A stretch of DNA of 64,000 nt from Rhodoferax sp. Lineage in GTDB: Bacteria > Pseudomonadota > Gammaproteobacteria > Burkholderiales > Burkholderiaceae_C. The DNA is taken from the NCBI GenBank assembly GCA_019449595.1, contig JAGRPL010000004.1, positions 62,001 through 126,000 of the forward strand, written 5' to 3'. Below are positions 17,644 through 32,976 of this stretch, one piece after another; the stretch's first letter is position 1, and every line of letters begins with the position of its first letter. The notes below the pieces were generated by a model. That model was not told the DNA's origin. It ran no database searches and was given only the letters and a program-made list of their open reading frames with translations. Both the position numbers and the translations under genes were made by a program.

Positions 17644-19751
17644 ATCATCAGAACCAACGGTTGGGATTGCGCATGTGGCAACGCATCATTTTTTCGGTTG
17701 CCATGGCGTTGGGGCTGAGCGCCCAGGCGCAGACACCGCCCTCCATTGAGGCGGTGACGGGGTCCATCCAGGGCGGAACGGCGGTTGTGCGTATCGACCT
17801 CTCGGAGGCCTTGACCGCGGTGCCAACCGGATTCGTCATACAGTCACCCGCACGGATTGCGCTGGACTTTCCGGGGGTAGCCAATGCCATGGGGCGTTCG
17901 ACCGTCGAGATCAACCAGGGTAACCTGAGGTCGGTCAGCGTGGTGCAGGCCGGTGAGCGCACCCGGGTGGTACTCAACCTGAAGCAGCCCGCGACCTACA
18001 AGGCGGAAATTCAGGGTAAATCGCTGCTGGTCGCGGTGGAGTCTTCCGCCGCAACTCCCGCTGCTGCAACGCCGACCCCCACGTTCGCCGAAAACCGCAG
18101 CCGCGATACCGCCCCCTTGAAGGACCTGGACTTCCGGCGGACCGCCGACGGGGCCGGGCGCGTGGTGGTGACCCTGCCCAACAACCAGGTGGGCGTTGAC
18201 ATTCGCCAGCAGGGAAAGACACTGGTGGTGGAGTTCATGAAATCCACGCTGCCGGAAGGATTGCGCAGGCGGCTGGATGTGGCCGATTTCGGTACACCGG
18301 TGAAAACGGTGACCACGACCCAGTCGGGTGATCGGGTACGCATGGTCATTGAACCCCAGGGCCAGTGGGAGCACAGCGCCTACCAAAGTGACGAGCAATT
18401 CGTGGTGGAGGTCAAGGAGCTGAAGGTGGATGCCAAGAAGCTGACGCAGGGCGTGGGCTACAACGGGCAGAAGCTGTCGCTGAATTTCCAGAATATTGAA
18501 GTCCGCTCGCTGTTGCAGGTCATTGCCGACTTTACCAATTTCAACATCGTGACGTCCGACTCGGTATCGGGCTCGGTGACCCTGCGCTTGCAGGACGTGC
18601 CGTGGGATCAGGCCCTTGACATCATTCTGCAGGCCAAGGGTCTGGGCTTGCGCAAGAGCGGAAACGTTCTGTGGGTGGCCCCCAAGGACGAGATTGCCGC
18701 CAAGGAAAAGTTGGACCTCGAATCGGTGGCGGCCGTGCAAAGCTTGGAAGCGTTGCGGACCCAGTCGTTCCAGATCAACTACGGCAAGGCTTCGGAAATT
18801 GCCGCTGGGTTGACGGCAACGGGTGGCGGTACAGGTGCCAACACCAGCCGGATTCTGAGCCCCCGGGGCAGCGTGATATTTGAAACCCGGACCAACCAGC
18901 TGTTCGTGACCGATATTCCGAGCAAGCTGGAGCAGGTGCAGCAGTTGATCGCCAAGATTGACGTGGCCGTTCGGCAGGTGCTGATCGAGGCGCGCATTGT
19001 GGAAGCTGCGGACAGCTTCGGCAAGTCGCTGGGCGTCAAGCTCGGGGGCGGCGGCAGCAATGCCATCTCGGTCGGGACCCAGGAGGGCGGGCCCTTGTAT
19101 GGCTCGGTGGGTTCCAACTATGTTACCGGTTCTGCGGCTACCACCTCCGGGAACTTCGTGAACCTGCCGTCTGCCGGTGCCTTGGGCTATGGCAATCCAG
19201 GGACCTTTGCGGTGTCGCTCTTTGGGGCAGCTGCGGGGAGCTTTCTGAATCTGGAGATCTCGGCGCTGGAAGCGGACGGCAAGGGCAAAGTGGTGTCCAG
19301 CCCCCGGGTGGTGACAGCGGACCAGATCAAGGCCGTGATTGAGCAGGGTACGGAGTTGCCGTACCAGGTGGCATCGTCGAGTGGTGCGACATCCATTGCG
19401 TTCCGCAAGGCAGCCCTGAAGCTGGAAGTTACGCCGCAGATCACCCCGGAAGGCAGCATCATTCTGGACGTTGACGTGGCCAAGGACACCGTGGGCCAGT
19501 CGACCCCCGCAGGCTTTGCCATCGACACCAAGCACATCAAGACCCAGGTCTTGGTGGAAAACGGCGGGACCGTCGTGATTGGCGGCATCTTCACGGAAGA
19601 GCAGCAGGACGATGCGGCAAAAGTCCCCTTCTTCGGTGACCTGCCAGGACTGGGTGTGTTGTTCCGGACCAAGTCCAGCTCGAACAAGAAACGGGAAATG
19701 CTGGTTTTCATCACCCCCAAAACCTTGGCGGACCGGCCGGCGGGGCGTTAA
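17640..19751 (+). CDS. pilQ: Type IV pilus outer membrane secretin PilQ
   Basis: Multimeric outer membrane channel through which the pilus passes. The 703-residue protein has a signal peptide, two N-terminal AMIN domains (peptidoglycan binding, about residues 35-260), an STN/N0 domain with LSLNFQNIEVRSLLQVIADFT (about 275-330), an N1 domain and the secretin core ending VFITPKTL. The region with VPFFGDLPGLGVLF is the conserved secretin lip motif. Last gene of the pil cluster. Confidence 0.96.
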   Translation: MNHQNQRLGLRMWQRIIFSVAMALGLSAQAQTPPSIEAVTGSIQGGTAVVRIDLSEALTAVPTGFVIQSPARIALDFPGVANAMGRSTVEINQGNLRSVSVVQAGERTRVVLNLKQPATYKAEIQGKSLLVAVESSAATPAAATPTPTFAENRSRDTAPLKDLDFRRTADGAGRVVVTLPNNQVGVDIRQQGKTLVVEFMKSTLPEGLRRRLDVADFGTPVKTVTTTQSGDRVRMVIEPQGQWEHSAYQSDEQFVVEVKELKVDAKKLTQGVGYNGQKLSLNFQNIEVRSLLQVIADFTNFNIVTSDSVSGSVTLRLQDVPWDQALDIILQAKGLGLRKSGNVLWVAPKDEIAAKEKLDLESVAAVQSLEALRTQSFQINYGKASEIAAGLTATGGGTGANTSRILSPRGSVIFETRTNQLFVTDIPSKLEQVQQLIAKIDVAVRQVLIEARIVEAADSFGKSLGVKLGGGGSNAISVGTQEGGPLYGSVGSNYVTGSAATTSGNFVNLPSAGALGYGNPGTFAVSLFGAAAGSFLNLEISALEADGKGKVVSSPRVVTADQIKAVIEQGTELPYQVASSSGATSIAFRKAALKLEVTPQITPEGSIILDVDVAKDTVGQSTPAGFAIDTKHIKTQVLVENGGTVVIGGIFTEEQQDDAAKVPFFGDLPGLGVLFRTKSSSNKKREMLVFITPKTLADRPAGR

Positions 19752-19799
19752 ATCTCCTGCTTGCGCGGGGATTCGCCAACTTGCCACACCGTTGTTCAA

Positions 19800-20324
19800 T
19801 TGCTAGTCAGTCTTGTAGGCCTACCCGGTTCCGGTAAAACCACGGTGGGGCGGCAGCTTGCCCGTCGCTTGCAGGTGCCGTTCGTCGACTCGGACCATGC
19901 CATCGAGGCGCGGTTGGGGTGTCCCATCCGCGAATACTTCGAGCGCGAGGGGGAGGCGAGCTTTCGGGACATCGAGGAAGAGGTCATCGACGCCCTGACC
20001 CAGGAGTCGCCCCGTGTGCTGTCGACCGGTGGCGGCGCGGTTCTGCGGCCCGCCAACCGCCAGCACCTGCGGGAGCGTGGGTGGGTCATCTACCTCAAGT
20101 CCTCCCCCGACGAGCTGTTCCGTCGCCTGCGCCATGATGTCAACCGTCCGCTGCTGCAGGTGGCCGATCCGCTGACCCGCCTGCGTGATCTGTTTGCCCA
20201 GCGCGATCCCTTGTACCGGGAGACGGCGCATTTCGTGCTGGAAACGGGGCGCCCTTCGGTGGCAACACTGGTCAACATGATCGTGATGCAGCTTGAGCTG
20301 GCCGGGGTTATTCCTGCCCGGTGA
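19800..20324 (+). CDS. aroK: Shikimate kinase
   Basis: Phosphorylates shikimate in the aromatic amino acid pathway. Walker A is GLPGSGKTT (residues 7-15), the shikimate-binding FVDSDHAIE and the GGGAVLR loop follow. The start is uncertain: TTG 19800 gives [15 protein letters not shown] and 174 residues, matching the family; TTG 19761 would add 13 residues. Neither has a clear ribosome-binding site. pilQ-aroK-aroB order is widely conserved. Confidence 0.9.
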   Translation: MLVSLVGLPGSGKTTVGRQLARRLQVPFVDSDHAIEARLGCPIREYFEREGEASFRDIEEEVIDALTQESPRVLSTGGGAVLRPANRQHLRERGWVIYLKSSPDELFRRLRHDVNRPLLQVADPLTRLRDLFAQRDPLYRETAHFVLETGRPSVATLVNMIVMQLELAGVIPAR

Positions 20325-20391
20325 GTGCCTCTGCGGGAGACCGCCCGGCCGGTTTGGGGTTTCGCGTGACGGGAACCTCTAAACTCGGGGT

Positions 20392-21498
20392 ATGAGTGCT
20401 TCTATTTTCCATACGGTTCACATCGCGTTGGCCGAACGCAGCTATCCGATTGCCATCGGCGCCGGAATGCTGGGGCAGTCCGCCACTTTTGCAGACCTGC
20501 CGGCGGCGACCACGGCGGTGATCGTCAGTAACACGACCGTGGCCCCGCTGTATGCACAGCAACTGCAAGCGGCATTGGCGGGCAAATATCCGTCGGTGCA
20601 CCTGGTGACCTTGCCTGACGGCGAGCAGTACAAGACCTGGCAGACGCTGAACACGATTTTTGATGCACTGCTGCAACAGGGCTGCGACCGCAAGACGGTG
20701 CTGTTTGCGCTGGGCGGCGGCGTGGTGGGGGACATGACGGGCTTTGCCGCGGCCAGTTATATGCGAGGGGTGCCGTTTGTGCAGGTTCCCACCACCTTGC
20801 TGTCGCAGGTGGATTCGTCGGTGGGAGGAAAGACCGGCATCAATCATCCCCTGGGCAAAAATATGATCGGGGCTTTCTACCAGCCGCTGCAAGTGGTGTG
20901 TGACCTGGACACACTCAAGACGCTGCCGGCCCGTGAGCTCAGCGCCGGGCTGGCGGAAATCATCAAATACGGCCCCATCGCCGATCTGGCGTTTCTGGAC
21001 TGGATCGAGGGCCATATGGACCAGCTGCTGGCCCGCGATGTCTCCGCGCTGGCCCATGCGGTGCGGCGCAGTTGCGAGATCAAGGCGGAGGTGGTTGGCC
21101 AGGATGAGCGGGAGTCCGGCTTGCGCGCCATTCTCAATTTTGGCCATACGTTTGGCCATGCCATCGAGGCCGGCATGGGGTATGGCCAGTGGCTGCACGG
21201 CGAGGCCGTTGGTTGCGGCATGGTCATGGCGGCGCAGTTGTCGTGCGAGCTGGGCCTGGTGGATGCCGCTTTCGTGAGACGGCTCACTACCCTGGTACAG
21301 CGCGCGGGCTTGCCCGTGGTGGGCCCGCGCTTGTCCGTCCAGGACAACGCGGGGCGTTATCTGGAACTGATGCGGGTGGACAAGAAGGCCGAAGGGGGGG
21401 CCATCCGGTTTGTGGTGATTGACGGCCCTTCCCGTGCGGCGGTGCGCAGCGCTCCGGATGCCGTGGTCCGCAAGGTGATTGACGCTTGCTGCGCCTGA
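20392..21498 (+). CDS. aroB: 3-dehydroquinate synthase
   Basis: Converts DAHP to 3-dehydroquinate, second step of the shikimate pathway, using NAD and a divalent metal. The 368-residue protein has the NAD-binding [31 protein letters not shown] and the metal-binding [10 protein letters not shown] motifs. It is followed two bases after the stop by a copy of the dispersed repeat. Confidence 0.96.
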   Translation: MSASIFHTVHIALAERSYPIAIGAGMLGQSATFADLPAATTAVIVSNTTVAPLYAQQLQAALAGKYPSVHLVTLPDGEQYKTWQTLNTIFDALLQQGCDRKTVLFALGGGVVGDMTGFAAASYMRGVPFVQVPTTLLSQVDSSVGGKTGINHPLGKNMIGAFYQPLQVVCDLDTLKTLPARELSAGLAEIIKYGPIADLAFLDWIEGHMDQLLARDVSALAHAVRRSCEIKAEVVGQDERESGLRAILNFGHTFGHAIEAGMGYGQWLHGEAVGCGMVMAAQLSCELGLVDAAFVRRLTTLVQRAGLPVVGPRLSVQDNAGRYLELMRVDKKAEGGAIRFVVIDGPSRAAVRSAPDAVVRKVIDACCA

Positions 21499-21500
21499 TG

Positions 21501-21529
21501 TGCTATCAATTATGTAGCTATCTGCGCAA
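21501..21529 (+). repeat. Dispersed palindromic repeat, copy B (forward)
   Basis: TGCTAT-N8-TAGCTA followed by TCTGCGCAA, close to consensus, in the gap between aroB and dgt. The arms GCTAC/T and GTAGC-like can form a hairpin, so it may also serve as an mRNA 3' end for aroB. Confidence 0.75.
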
Positions 21530-21565
21530 GCGCTGTGCGGGTTGTTCGGCAAAAAGGTGCATGAA

Positions 21566-22765
21566 ATGAGCCTGGCGCCCTACGCCTGCCATCCGGCGCA
21601 GTCGCGCGGGCGGCGCTTCGGGGAAGTCGATGCACCAACCCGCACGGCTTTTCAGCGCGACCGCGATCGCATCGTGCATTCCACGGCTTTTCGGCGTCTG
21701 GTGTACAAAACCCAGGTTTTCCTGAACCACGAAGGCGATCTGTTCCGTACCCGGTTGACCCATTCGCTGGAAGTGGCGCAGCTGGGGCGCTCCATTGCGC
21801 GCTCCCTGCATCTGAATGAGGATCTGGTGGAAACCATCGCACTGGCGCACGACCTGGGTCACACGCCGTTCGGGCACGCCGGGCAGGATGCGCTCAACGC
21901 CTGCATGGCGGCGTATGGCGGCTTCGAGCACAACCTGCAGAGTCTGCGGGTGGTCGACCACCTGGAGGAGCGCTATCCCGATTTTGACGGCCTGAACCTC
22001 ACCTTCGAGACGCGCGAGGGCATCCTCAAGCACTGCTCCCGTGCCAACGCCATCCTGCTGGAAGCGGATGAGCCCCTTTGCGCCGATGGCCTCGGTGGGG
22101 TGGGGCAGCGGTTCCTGCAGCGCACCCAGCCCAGCCTGGAGGCACAGCTGTGCAACCTAGCCGATGAAATTGCCTACAACGCCCATGACATCGATGACGG
22201 TGTGCGCTCGGGCCTCATTTCCCTGGAGCAGCTGCAGGACGTGCCCCTGTTCGAGGGCTATTACCGCCAGGCCCTGGCGGCCCACGCCCAACTGGCGCAA
22301 CCCGCCAATGCCCGCCGCCTGCTCTACGAGTCTATTCGGCTCATGCTGAGTGAACAGGTCTACGACGTCATTGCCGCAACGCAGGCGGCTCTGGCGGAGG
22401 CCCGGCCGGGCAGTGTGGCGCAGGCGCGCGCCCTGCCTGTGCTGGTGGTCTTCAGCCGCGGGATGCGGGAGCGTTCGCAGGCCCTCAAGGCCTTCCTGTT
22501 GCGCGAGCTGTACCGCCATCCCCAGGTCATGGAGAACATGGCGCTGGCCCAGCAGGTGGTGCGGGAGTTGTTTGCCGCCTACAGCGAGGCGCCCCAGGAA
22601 ATGCAGACCGGTTCTGCCGCACGGGTGGCCGCCGGAACCCCGGTTCCTCCCCCACAGACAACGCCCGCCACGATGCGGACCATCGCGGACTACATTGCCG
22701 GCATGACCGACCGTTTTGCCGCCCGCGAACACGAACGCCTGACCGGTCGACGCCTGCTGCCCTGA
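21566..22765 (+). CDS. dgt: Deoxyguanosinetriphosphate triphosphohydrolase-like HD protein
   Basis: HD-superfamily dNTPase that hydrolyses dGTP or other dNTPs to nucleoside and triphosphate. In the 399-residue product the metal ligands are His66 (RLTHSLEV) and the HD pair at residues 95-96 (ALAHDLGHTPFGHAG). Start ATG 21566 follows a weak AAGGTG site; a TTG at 21542 would add eight residues. Its place after aroB is conserved in related genomes. Confidence 0.92.
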   Translation: MSLAPYACHPAQSRGRRFGEVDAPTRTAFQRDRDRIVHSTAFRRLVYKTQVFLNHEGDLFRTRLTHSLEVAQLGRSIARSLHLNEDLVETIALAHDLGHTPFGHAGQDALNACMAAYGGFEHNLQSLRVVDHLEERYPDFDGLNLTFETREGILKHCSRANAILLEADEPLCADGLGGVGQRFLQRTQPSLEAQLCNLADEIAYNAHDIDDGVRSGLISLEQLQDVPLFEGYYRQALAAHAQLAQPANARRLLYESIRLMLSEQVYDVIAATQAALAEARPGSVAQARALPVLVVFSRGMRERSQALKAFLLRELYRHPQVMENMALAQQVVRELFAAYSEAPQEMQTGSAARVAAGTPVPPPQTTPATMRTIADYIAGMTDRFAAREHERLTGRRLLP

Positions 22766-22774
22766 GGACCGGCT

Positions 22775-23392
22775 ATGCTGCCTGCCATGAACCTTGCGAC
22801 GTCTTCCCCGTTTCCCACATCCGATGACGCGGTCCTTGCCGCCACCCGGCAGTGGGTGGAGCGGGCCGTAATCGGCCTGAACCTCTGCCCGTTTGCCAAG
22901 AGCGTACATGTCAAGGGGCAGGTCCACTATGCCGTGTCGCACGCCACCACGCGCGCGGACCTGCTGCAAGACCTGATCGCCGAACTGCAGGCGCTGCAGG
23001 CCAGTGACCCGGTGGTGCGCGACCAGACGCTGGTGATCGCTCCGTCGGTCTTGTCCGACTTTCTGGATTTCAACGATTTCCTGCACGATGCCGACCGGGC
23101 GCTGCGGGAGCTGGGTCTGGAAGGGGTGCTGCAAATTGCCAGCTTCCACCCGCAGTTCCAGTTCGCCGGTACGGCTGCGGACGACATCACCAATTACACC
23201 AACCGGGGGCCGTATCCGATGCTGCATTTGCTGCGCGAAGACAGCATTGCGCGCGCCGTTGCGGCGTTTCCCGAGCCCGAAACCATTTTTGAGAAGAACA
23301 TGCAGACCCTGGAGCAGCTCGGCCATGCCGGCTGGGCGGCCCTCGGGCTGGAATGCCCCGTCCCGACTGGGCGTGGCAAGAGCACACCATGA
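22775..23392 (+). CDS. DUF1415 family protein
   Basis: A 205-residue cytoplasmic protein recognisable as DUF1415 from WVERAVIGLNLCPFA near the N-terminus and SFHPQFQFAGT in the middle. No biochemical role is established. A GAGGA site precedes ATG 22775. It overlaps the following methyltransferase gene by four bases, so the two are co-translated. Confidence 0.82.
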   Translation: MLPAMNLATSSPFPTSDDAVLAATRQWVERAVIGLNLCPFAKSVHVKGQVHYAVSHATTRADLLQDLIAELQALQASDPVVRDQTLVIAPSVLSDFLDFNDFLHDADRALRELGLEGVLQIASFHPQFQFAGTAADDITNYTNRGPYPMLHLLREDSIARAVAAFPEPETIFEKNMQTLEQLGHAGWAALGLECPVPTGRGKSTP

Positions 23393-24297
23393 AGAAAACC
23401 GCCCCCCAATCGGCTCGGCCCGGCAGAGTGTCCCCGCCGGCACCGGAACACCCCTTGGCTGCCGAGGTGCGCCCGGGCCAGAGCGTCGAGCTGCTCAAGG
23501 AGCTGCACATCCTGACGCGTGAGGGCAAACTCAACCAGGACTCGCGGCGCAAGCTCAAGCAGGTGTACCACCTGTACCAGTTCATCGAAAAGCTGCTCCA
23601 GGAACTGCCCAACGGCGGCGCCGGCGCCACGCTGGCGGACCATGGCGCAGGCAAGTCCTATCTCGGATTCATCCTGTACGACCTGTTTTTCAAGAACCTG
23701 GCCGGAAGCCGGATTTACGGGGTGGAGTTCCGCCCGGAACTGGTGCAGAAATCCCGCGAACTGGCGGCCCGGCTGGGCTTTGAGCGCATGACCTTCCTGA
23801 ACCTGAGTGTGGCCGAATCCACCGGGTCACAGGCGATGCCCGAGCATGTCGATGTGGTCACCGCGCTGCATGCCTGCGACACGGCCACCGATGACGCGAT
23901 CGCTTTCGGCTTGCAGAAAACGGCGAACTTCATGGTGCTGGTGCCGTGCTGTCAGGCGGAAATCGCCCGCTGCCTCAACGCCAGCAAGGCCCTGTCCTTG
24001 AACCGCACCCCCTTGGCGGAACTCTGGCGCCACCCCCTGCACACCCGGGAGATGGGCAGCCAGATCACCAATGTGCTGCGCTGCCTGTACCTGGAGGCCT
24101 GGGGCTACAAGGTGACGGTGACGGAGCTGGTGGGGTGGGAGCACAGCATGAAAAACGAACTCATCATTGCCCGGCGCACTGGCAAGCCCAACCGGGCAGC
24201 GGCCCAGCGGTTGCGCGAATTGTTGCAGGAGTTCGGCTTGACGGCGCTGCTGGAAACCCGCTTTACATTGCCGGCAGACAACGAAACCCGGGCGTGA
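23389..24297 (+). CDS. Class I SAM-dependent methyltransferase (methyltransferase domain 31 type)
   Basis: A 302-residue protein with a Rossmann-type SAM-binding fold. Motif I appears as ADHGAGKSYLGF, followed by YGVEFRPELV and a conserved VPCCQAEI segment. The target is unknown; similar proteins have been proposed to modify RNA, which is inference. It is coupled to the DUF1415 gene by an ATGA overlap. Confidence 0.8.
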   Translation: MKKTAPQSARPGRVSPPAPEHPLAAEVRPGQSVELLKELHILTREGKLNQDSRRKLKQVYHLYQFIEKLLQELPNGGAGATLADHGAGKSYLGFILYDLFFKNLAGSRIYGVEFRPELVQKSRELAARLGFERMTFLNLSVAESTGSQAMPEHVDVVTALHACDTATDDAIAFGLQKTANFMVLVPCCQAEIARCLNASKALSLNRTPLAELWRHPLHTREMGSQITNVLRCLYLEAWGYKVTVTELVGWEHSMKNELIIARRTGKPNRAAAQRLRELLQEFGLTALLETRFTLPADNETRA

Positions 24298-24349
24298 CAC
24301 GTTCAAGGCGGTGAGCCTTATTATTGCAATCTGTTCCTTGGAGTCCCGG

Positions 24350-24817
24350 ATGAAGAAACTTGTCAACCTGAGCCTGGCGGTGGCCATTGCCACCACGTTG
24401 GTGGCCTGTGCCAGCAGCAGCCCCGATGTGATCCAGCGCGGCGAAGCCCAGCGCATGGCGCAGGTGGAAGACGGTGTGGTGCTGACCGTGCGCCCGGTGG
24501 TGGTGGATGGCAGCCAGACCGGCATCGGCGCTGGCGTGGGCGGCGTGGTCGGCGCCATTGGCGGCTATAGCGGCAGCGGCGTGCCGCGCGAGGCCCAGGT
24601 CCTGGGCGTGCTGGCGGGCGTGGCCGGCGCAGCAGCGGGCAATGCCATCGAGCGTTTTTCCACGCGCGAAGAGGCCGTGGAAATCTTGGTGCAGCTCAAG
24701 GGCGGCGAGCGCCGCGCCATCGTGCAGGCCAAGGGCACCGAAGTGCTGGTGCCCGGCGATCCGGTGATCATTGTCACGTCAGGCGGCAAGGTCCGCGTGA
24801 CCAAAGCGCCCAAGTGA
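24350..24817 (+). CDS. Glycine-zipper outer membrane lipoprotein (SlyB/Pcp-like)
   Basis: A 155-residue lipoprotein. The signal ends LVAC (Cys20), then a glycine-zipper segment GIGAGVGGVVGAIGG (about 64-78) and a second Gly/Ala helix, then a small C-terminal beta domain. Proteins of this type sit in the outer membrane and are linked to envelope stress. ATG 24350 is chosen because the signal peptide begins there. Confidence 0.82.
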   Translation: MKKLVNLSLAVAIATTLVACASSSPDVIQRGEAQRMAQVEDGVVLTVRPVVVDGSQTGIGAGVGGVVGAIGGYSGSGVPREAQVLGVLAGVAGAAAGNAIERFSTREEAVEILVQLKGGERRAIVQAKGTEVLVPGDPVIIVTSGGKVRVTKAPK

Positions 24818-24899
24818 GCCCCGGGTGGCGGGCGTGGGCTGTGGCCTGATGGCCGGCACAAGCGCCTGCTAGTGCGTCTCGGCGCGTTGGAATTTGCAC

Positions 24900-25610
24900 A
24901 TGGCCCGTCTACCCCGCCTCACGCTGCCCGGCTATCCCCACCACGTCATCCAGCGCGGGAACAACCGGCAGGCCATTTTTTCCGACCCGGCGGATTACCA
25001 GACCCTGCTCGACCTGCTGGACGAAAATGCCCGCCGATGGGGTGTGGCCATCCACGCCTACGTGCTGATGGGAAACCATTTTCACCTGCTGGTAACCCCG
25101 CAGACCGCAGACGCCCTGCCGCAGATGATGCAGGCCGTGGGGCGACGCTACGTACGGTATTTCAATGACCGCCAGCAGCGCAGCGGCACCTTGTGGGAAG
25201 GGCGCTACAAATCCACCGTCATCCAGGCTGAACGCTATTTGCTGGCCTGCATGGCCTATATCGACCTCAATCCGGTGCGCGCCGGCATGGTGGCCCAGGC
25301 GCGGGACTATCCCTGGTCCAGCCACCGGCACTACATCGGCCAGCACACCGACAAGTGCATCACGCCCCATCCCCTGGTCTGGGAACTGGGCAACACGCCA
25401 TTCGCCCGCGAGGCGGCCTATGCCGAATGGGTGCGCACGGGCGTCGGTATGGTGCAGCAGGCAGCCTTGACCGACACGGCTCTGCGCGGCTGGGCCTTGG
25501 GGGAGCCGGATTTTGTTGCCGAGCTGCAAAAAAAGACGCAGCGCCGGGTCAGCAAAAGCCGGGCAGGGCGACCGGTGTCAACGCCCCGTCAAGACAAGAA
25601 ACAGGCATAA
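24900..25610 (+). CDS. REP-associated tyrosine transposase (RAYT, Y1/HUH family)
   Basis: Single-strand DNA transposase related to IS200/IS605 TnpA. The 236-residue protein has the metal-binding HUH motif in GNHFHLL (His60, His62) and a likely catalytic Tyr113 in ERYL, the same spacing as the Escherichia coli enzyme, plus AYIDLNPVRAGM and GTLWEGRYK, which are RAYT signatures. Such proteins are usually immobile single-copy genes that act on REP hairpins. A probable cognate end lies downstream at 25686-25712. TTG 24894 is an alternative start. Confidence 0.88.
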   Translation: MARLPRLTLPGYPHHVIQRGNNRQAIFSDPADYQTLLDLLDENARRWGVAIHAYVLMGNHFHLLVTPQTADALPQMMQAVGRRYVRYFNDRQQRSGTLWEGRYKSTVIQAERYLLACMAYIDLNPVRAGMVAQARDYPWSSHRHYIGQHTDKCITPHPLVWELGNTPFAREAAYAEWVRTGVGMVQQAALTDTALRGWALGEPDFVAELQKKTQRRVSKSRAGRPVSTPRQDKKQA

Positions 25611-25633
25611 ATAGCCGTCAATACGGTGTTTAT

Positions 25634-25650
25634 TGCTATCAATTTTGATG
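25634..25650 (+). repeat. Dispersed palindromic repeat, partial copy C
   Basis: TGCTATCAATTTTGATG matches the left half of the repeat but lacks the TCTGCGCAA tail. It lies 23 bp after the transposase stop, next to a small CCGT/ACGG hairpin. Assignment to the family is weaker than for the other copies. Confidence 0.4.
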
Positions 25651-25685
25651 TGTCCCTTATTTTTTTAAGTGCCATTTCCTATATA

Positions 25686-25712
25686 AATAATTAGAATCTG
25701 ACCCCAATTATT
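25686..25712. repeat. RAYT-type terminal hairpin (GGGGTCAGATTC motif)
   Basis: AATAATT (25686-25692) and AATTATT (25706-25712) form a 7-bp stem around a loop that reads GGGGTCAGATTCT on the minus strand. From memory, AATTGGGGTCAGATTC-like sequences commonly flank Y1 transposases in proteobacteria, so this is probably the transposase's own element end. It lies 76 bp past the transposase stop and 5 bp before the gltB -24 box. Confidence 0.6.
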
Positions 25713-25717
25713 CCACT

Positions 25718-25733
25718 TGGCACTTCTGTTGCA
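25718..25733 (+). promoter_or_regulatory. Sigma-54 promoter of gltBD
   Basis: TGGCAC (25718-25723), five bases, then TTGCA (25729-25733), with the invariant GG (25719-25720) and GC (25731-25732) exactly 10 bp apart. This fits the RpoN consensus at every conserved position. The transcript would start near 25744, 35 bp before the gltB ATG. It implies NtrC-type nitrogen control of glutamate synthase. Confidence 0.85.
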
Positions 25734-25778
25734 TTGCAGTATCCTCCGCATCCCACTGCAATTTTTCAGGAGTGCGCC

Positions 25779-30557
<4,779 letters not shown>

Positions 30558-30591
30558 GGTCGGCCCGTCTCAACGTACAAGGATAGACATC

Positions 30592-32058
<1,467 letters not shown>

Positions 32059-32100
32059 CGCGCCTCAACCAAGGGTTTACCTGAATCCCTTATCATCCAG

Positions 32101-32130
32101 AAGCCGGAAAACGTCCGGCTTTTGTTTTTT
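32101..32130 (+). terminator. Intrinsic terminator of gltBD
   Basis: AAGCCGGA (32101-32108) pairs perfectly with TCCGGCTT (32114-32121), loop of five, followed by a T-rich run to 32130. The run ends at the base before the ATG of the next gene. Confidence 0.88.
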
Positions 32131-32976
32131 ATGGCCCCATCCTCCTCGCCCTCACTTGTCGAATTGCGCAACCTGACCTTCGGGTACGGTGAGCGCGTCA
32201 TTCTGGACAACGTCTCCCTGAGCGTGCCCCGCGGCAAGGTCACGGCCCTGATGGGTGCCTCCGGGGGCGGCAAGACCACCATCCTGCGTCTGATAGGCGG
32301 CCAGAACCGGGCCCAGTCCGGCGAGATGCTGTTCGACGGCCAGGACGTGACCCGCATGGACCAGACCCAGCTCTACGCCGCCCGCCGGCGCATGGGCATG
32401 CTGTTCCAGTTCGGCGCCCTGTTTGCCGACCTGAGCGTGTTCGAGAACGTGGCGTTCCCCTTGCGCGAGCACACCAACCTGCCCGATGCCCTGATCCGCG
32501 ACATCGTGCTCATGAAGCTCAATGCCGTGGGCCTGCGCGGCGCGCGCGACCTGATGCCCAGTGAGGTCTCGGGCGGCATGGCGCGGCGTATCGCCCTGGC
32601 GCGGGCCATTGCGCTGGACCCCGAGCTGGTGATGTACGACGAGCCCTTTTCCGGGCTGGACCCGATTTCGCTGGCCATTGCCGCGCGCCTGATCCGCGAA
32701 CTCAACGACTCCATGGGCCTGACCAGCATCTTTGTGTCGCACGAGCTGGAGCAGACTTTCGGCATCGCCGACCACGTGATCATTCTGGCCAACGGCAAGG
32801 TGGCCTCCGAGGGTACGCCCGAGCAGGTGCGCCAGAGCGCCGACCCGCTGGTGTACCAGTACGTGAACGCCCTGCCGGACGGCCCGGTGCGTTTCCATTA
32901 CCCCGGCGTGTCGGTGGAAGAGGATTTTGGTCCGGGCCCGCTGGCCACGGCGCCGCAAGCAGGAGTCGCACCATGA
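32131..32976 (+). CDS. mlaF: Phospholipid-transport ABC ATPase MlaF
   Basis: ATPase of the Mla system that keeps outer membrane lipid asymmetry. The 281-residue protein shows Walker A GASGGGKTT, a signature SEVSGGMARR, Walker B VMYDEPFSGLD and the H-loop SHELE. No ribosome-binding site precedes the ATG: the terminator T-run abuts it. Translation may be leaderless or the real start may differ. First gene of mlaFEDACB; it overlaps mlaE by four bases. Confidence 0.93.
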   Translation: MAPSSSPSLVELRNLTFGYGERVILDNVSLSVPRGKVTALMGASGGGKTTILRLIGGQNRAQSGEMLFDGQDVTRMDQTQLYAARRRMGMLFQFGALFADLSVFENVAFPLREHTNLPDALIRDIVLMKLNAVGLRGARDLMPSEVSGGMARRIALARAIALDPELVMYDEPFSGLDPISLAIAARLIRELNDSMGLTSIFVSHELEQTFGIADHVIILANGKVASEGTPEQVRQSADPLVYQYVNALPDGPVRFHYPGVSVEEDFGPGPLATAPQAGVAP

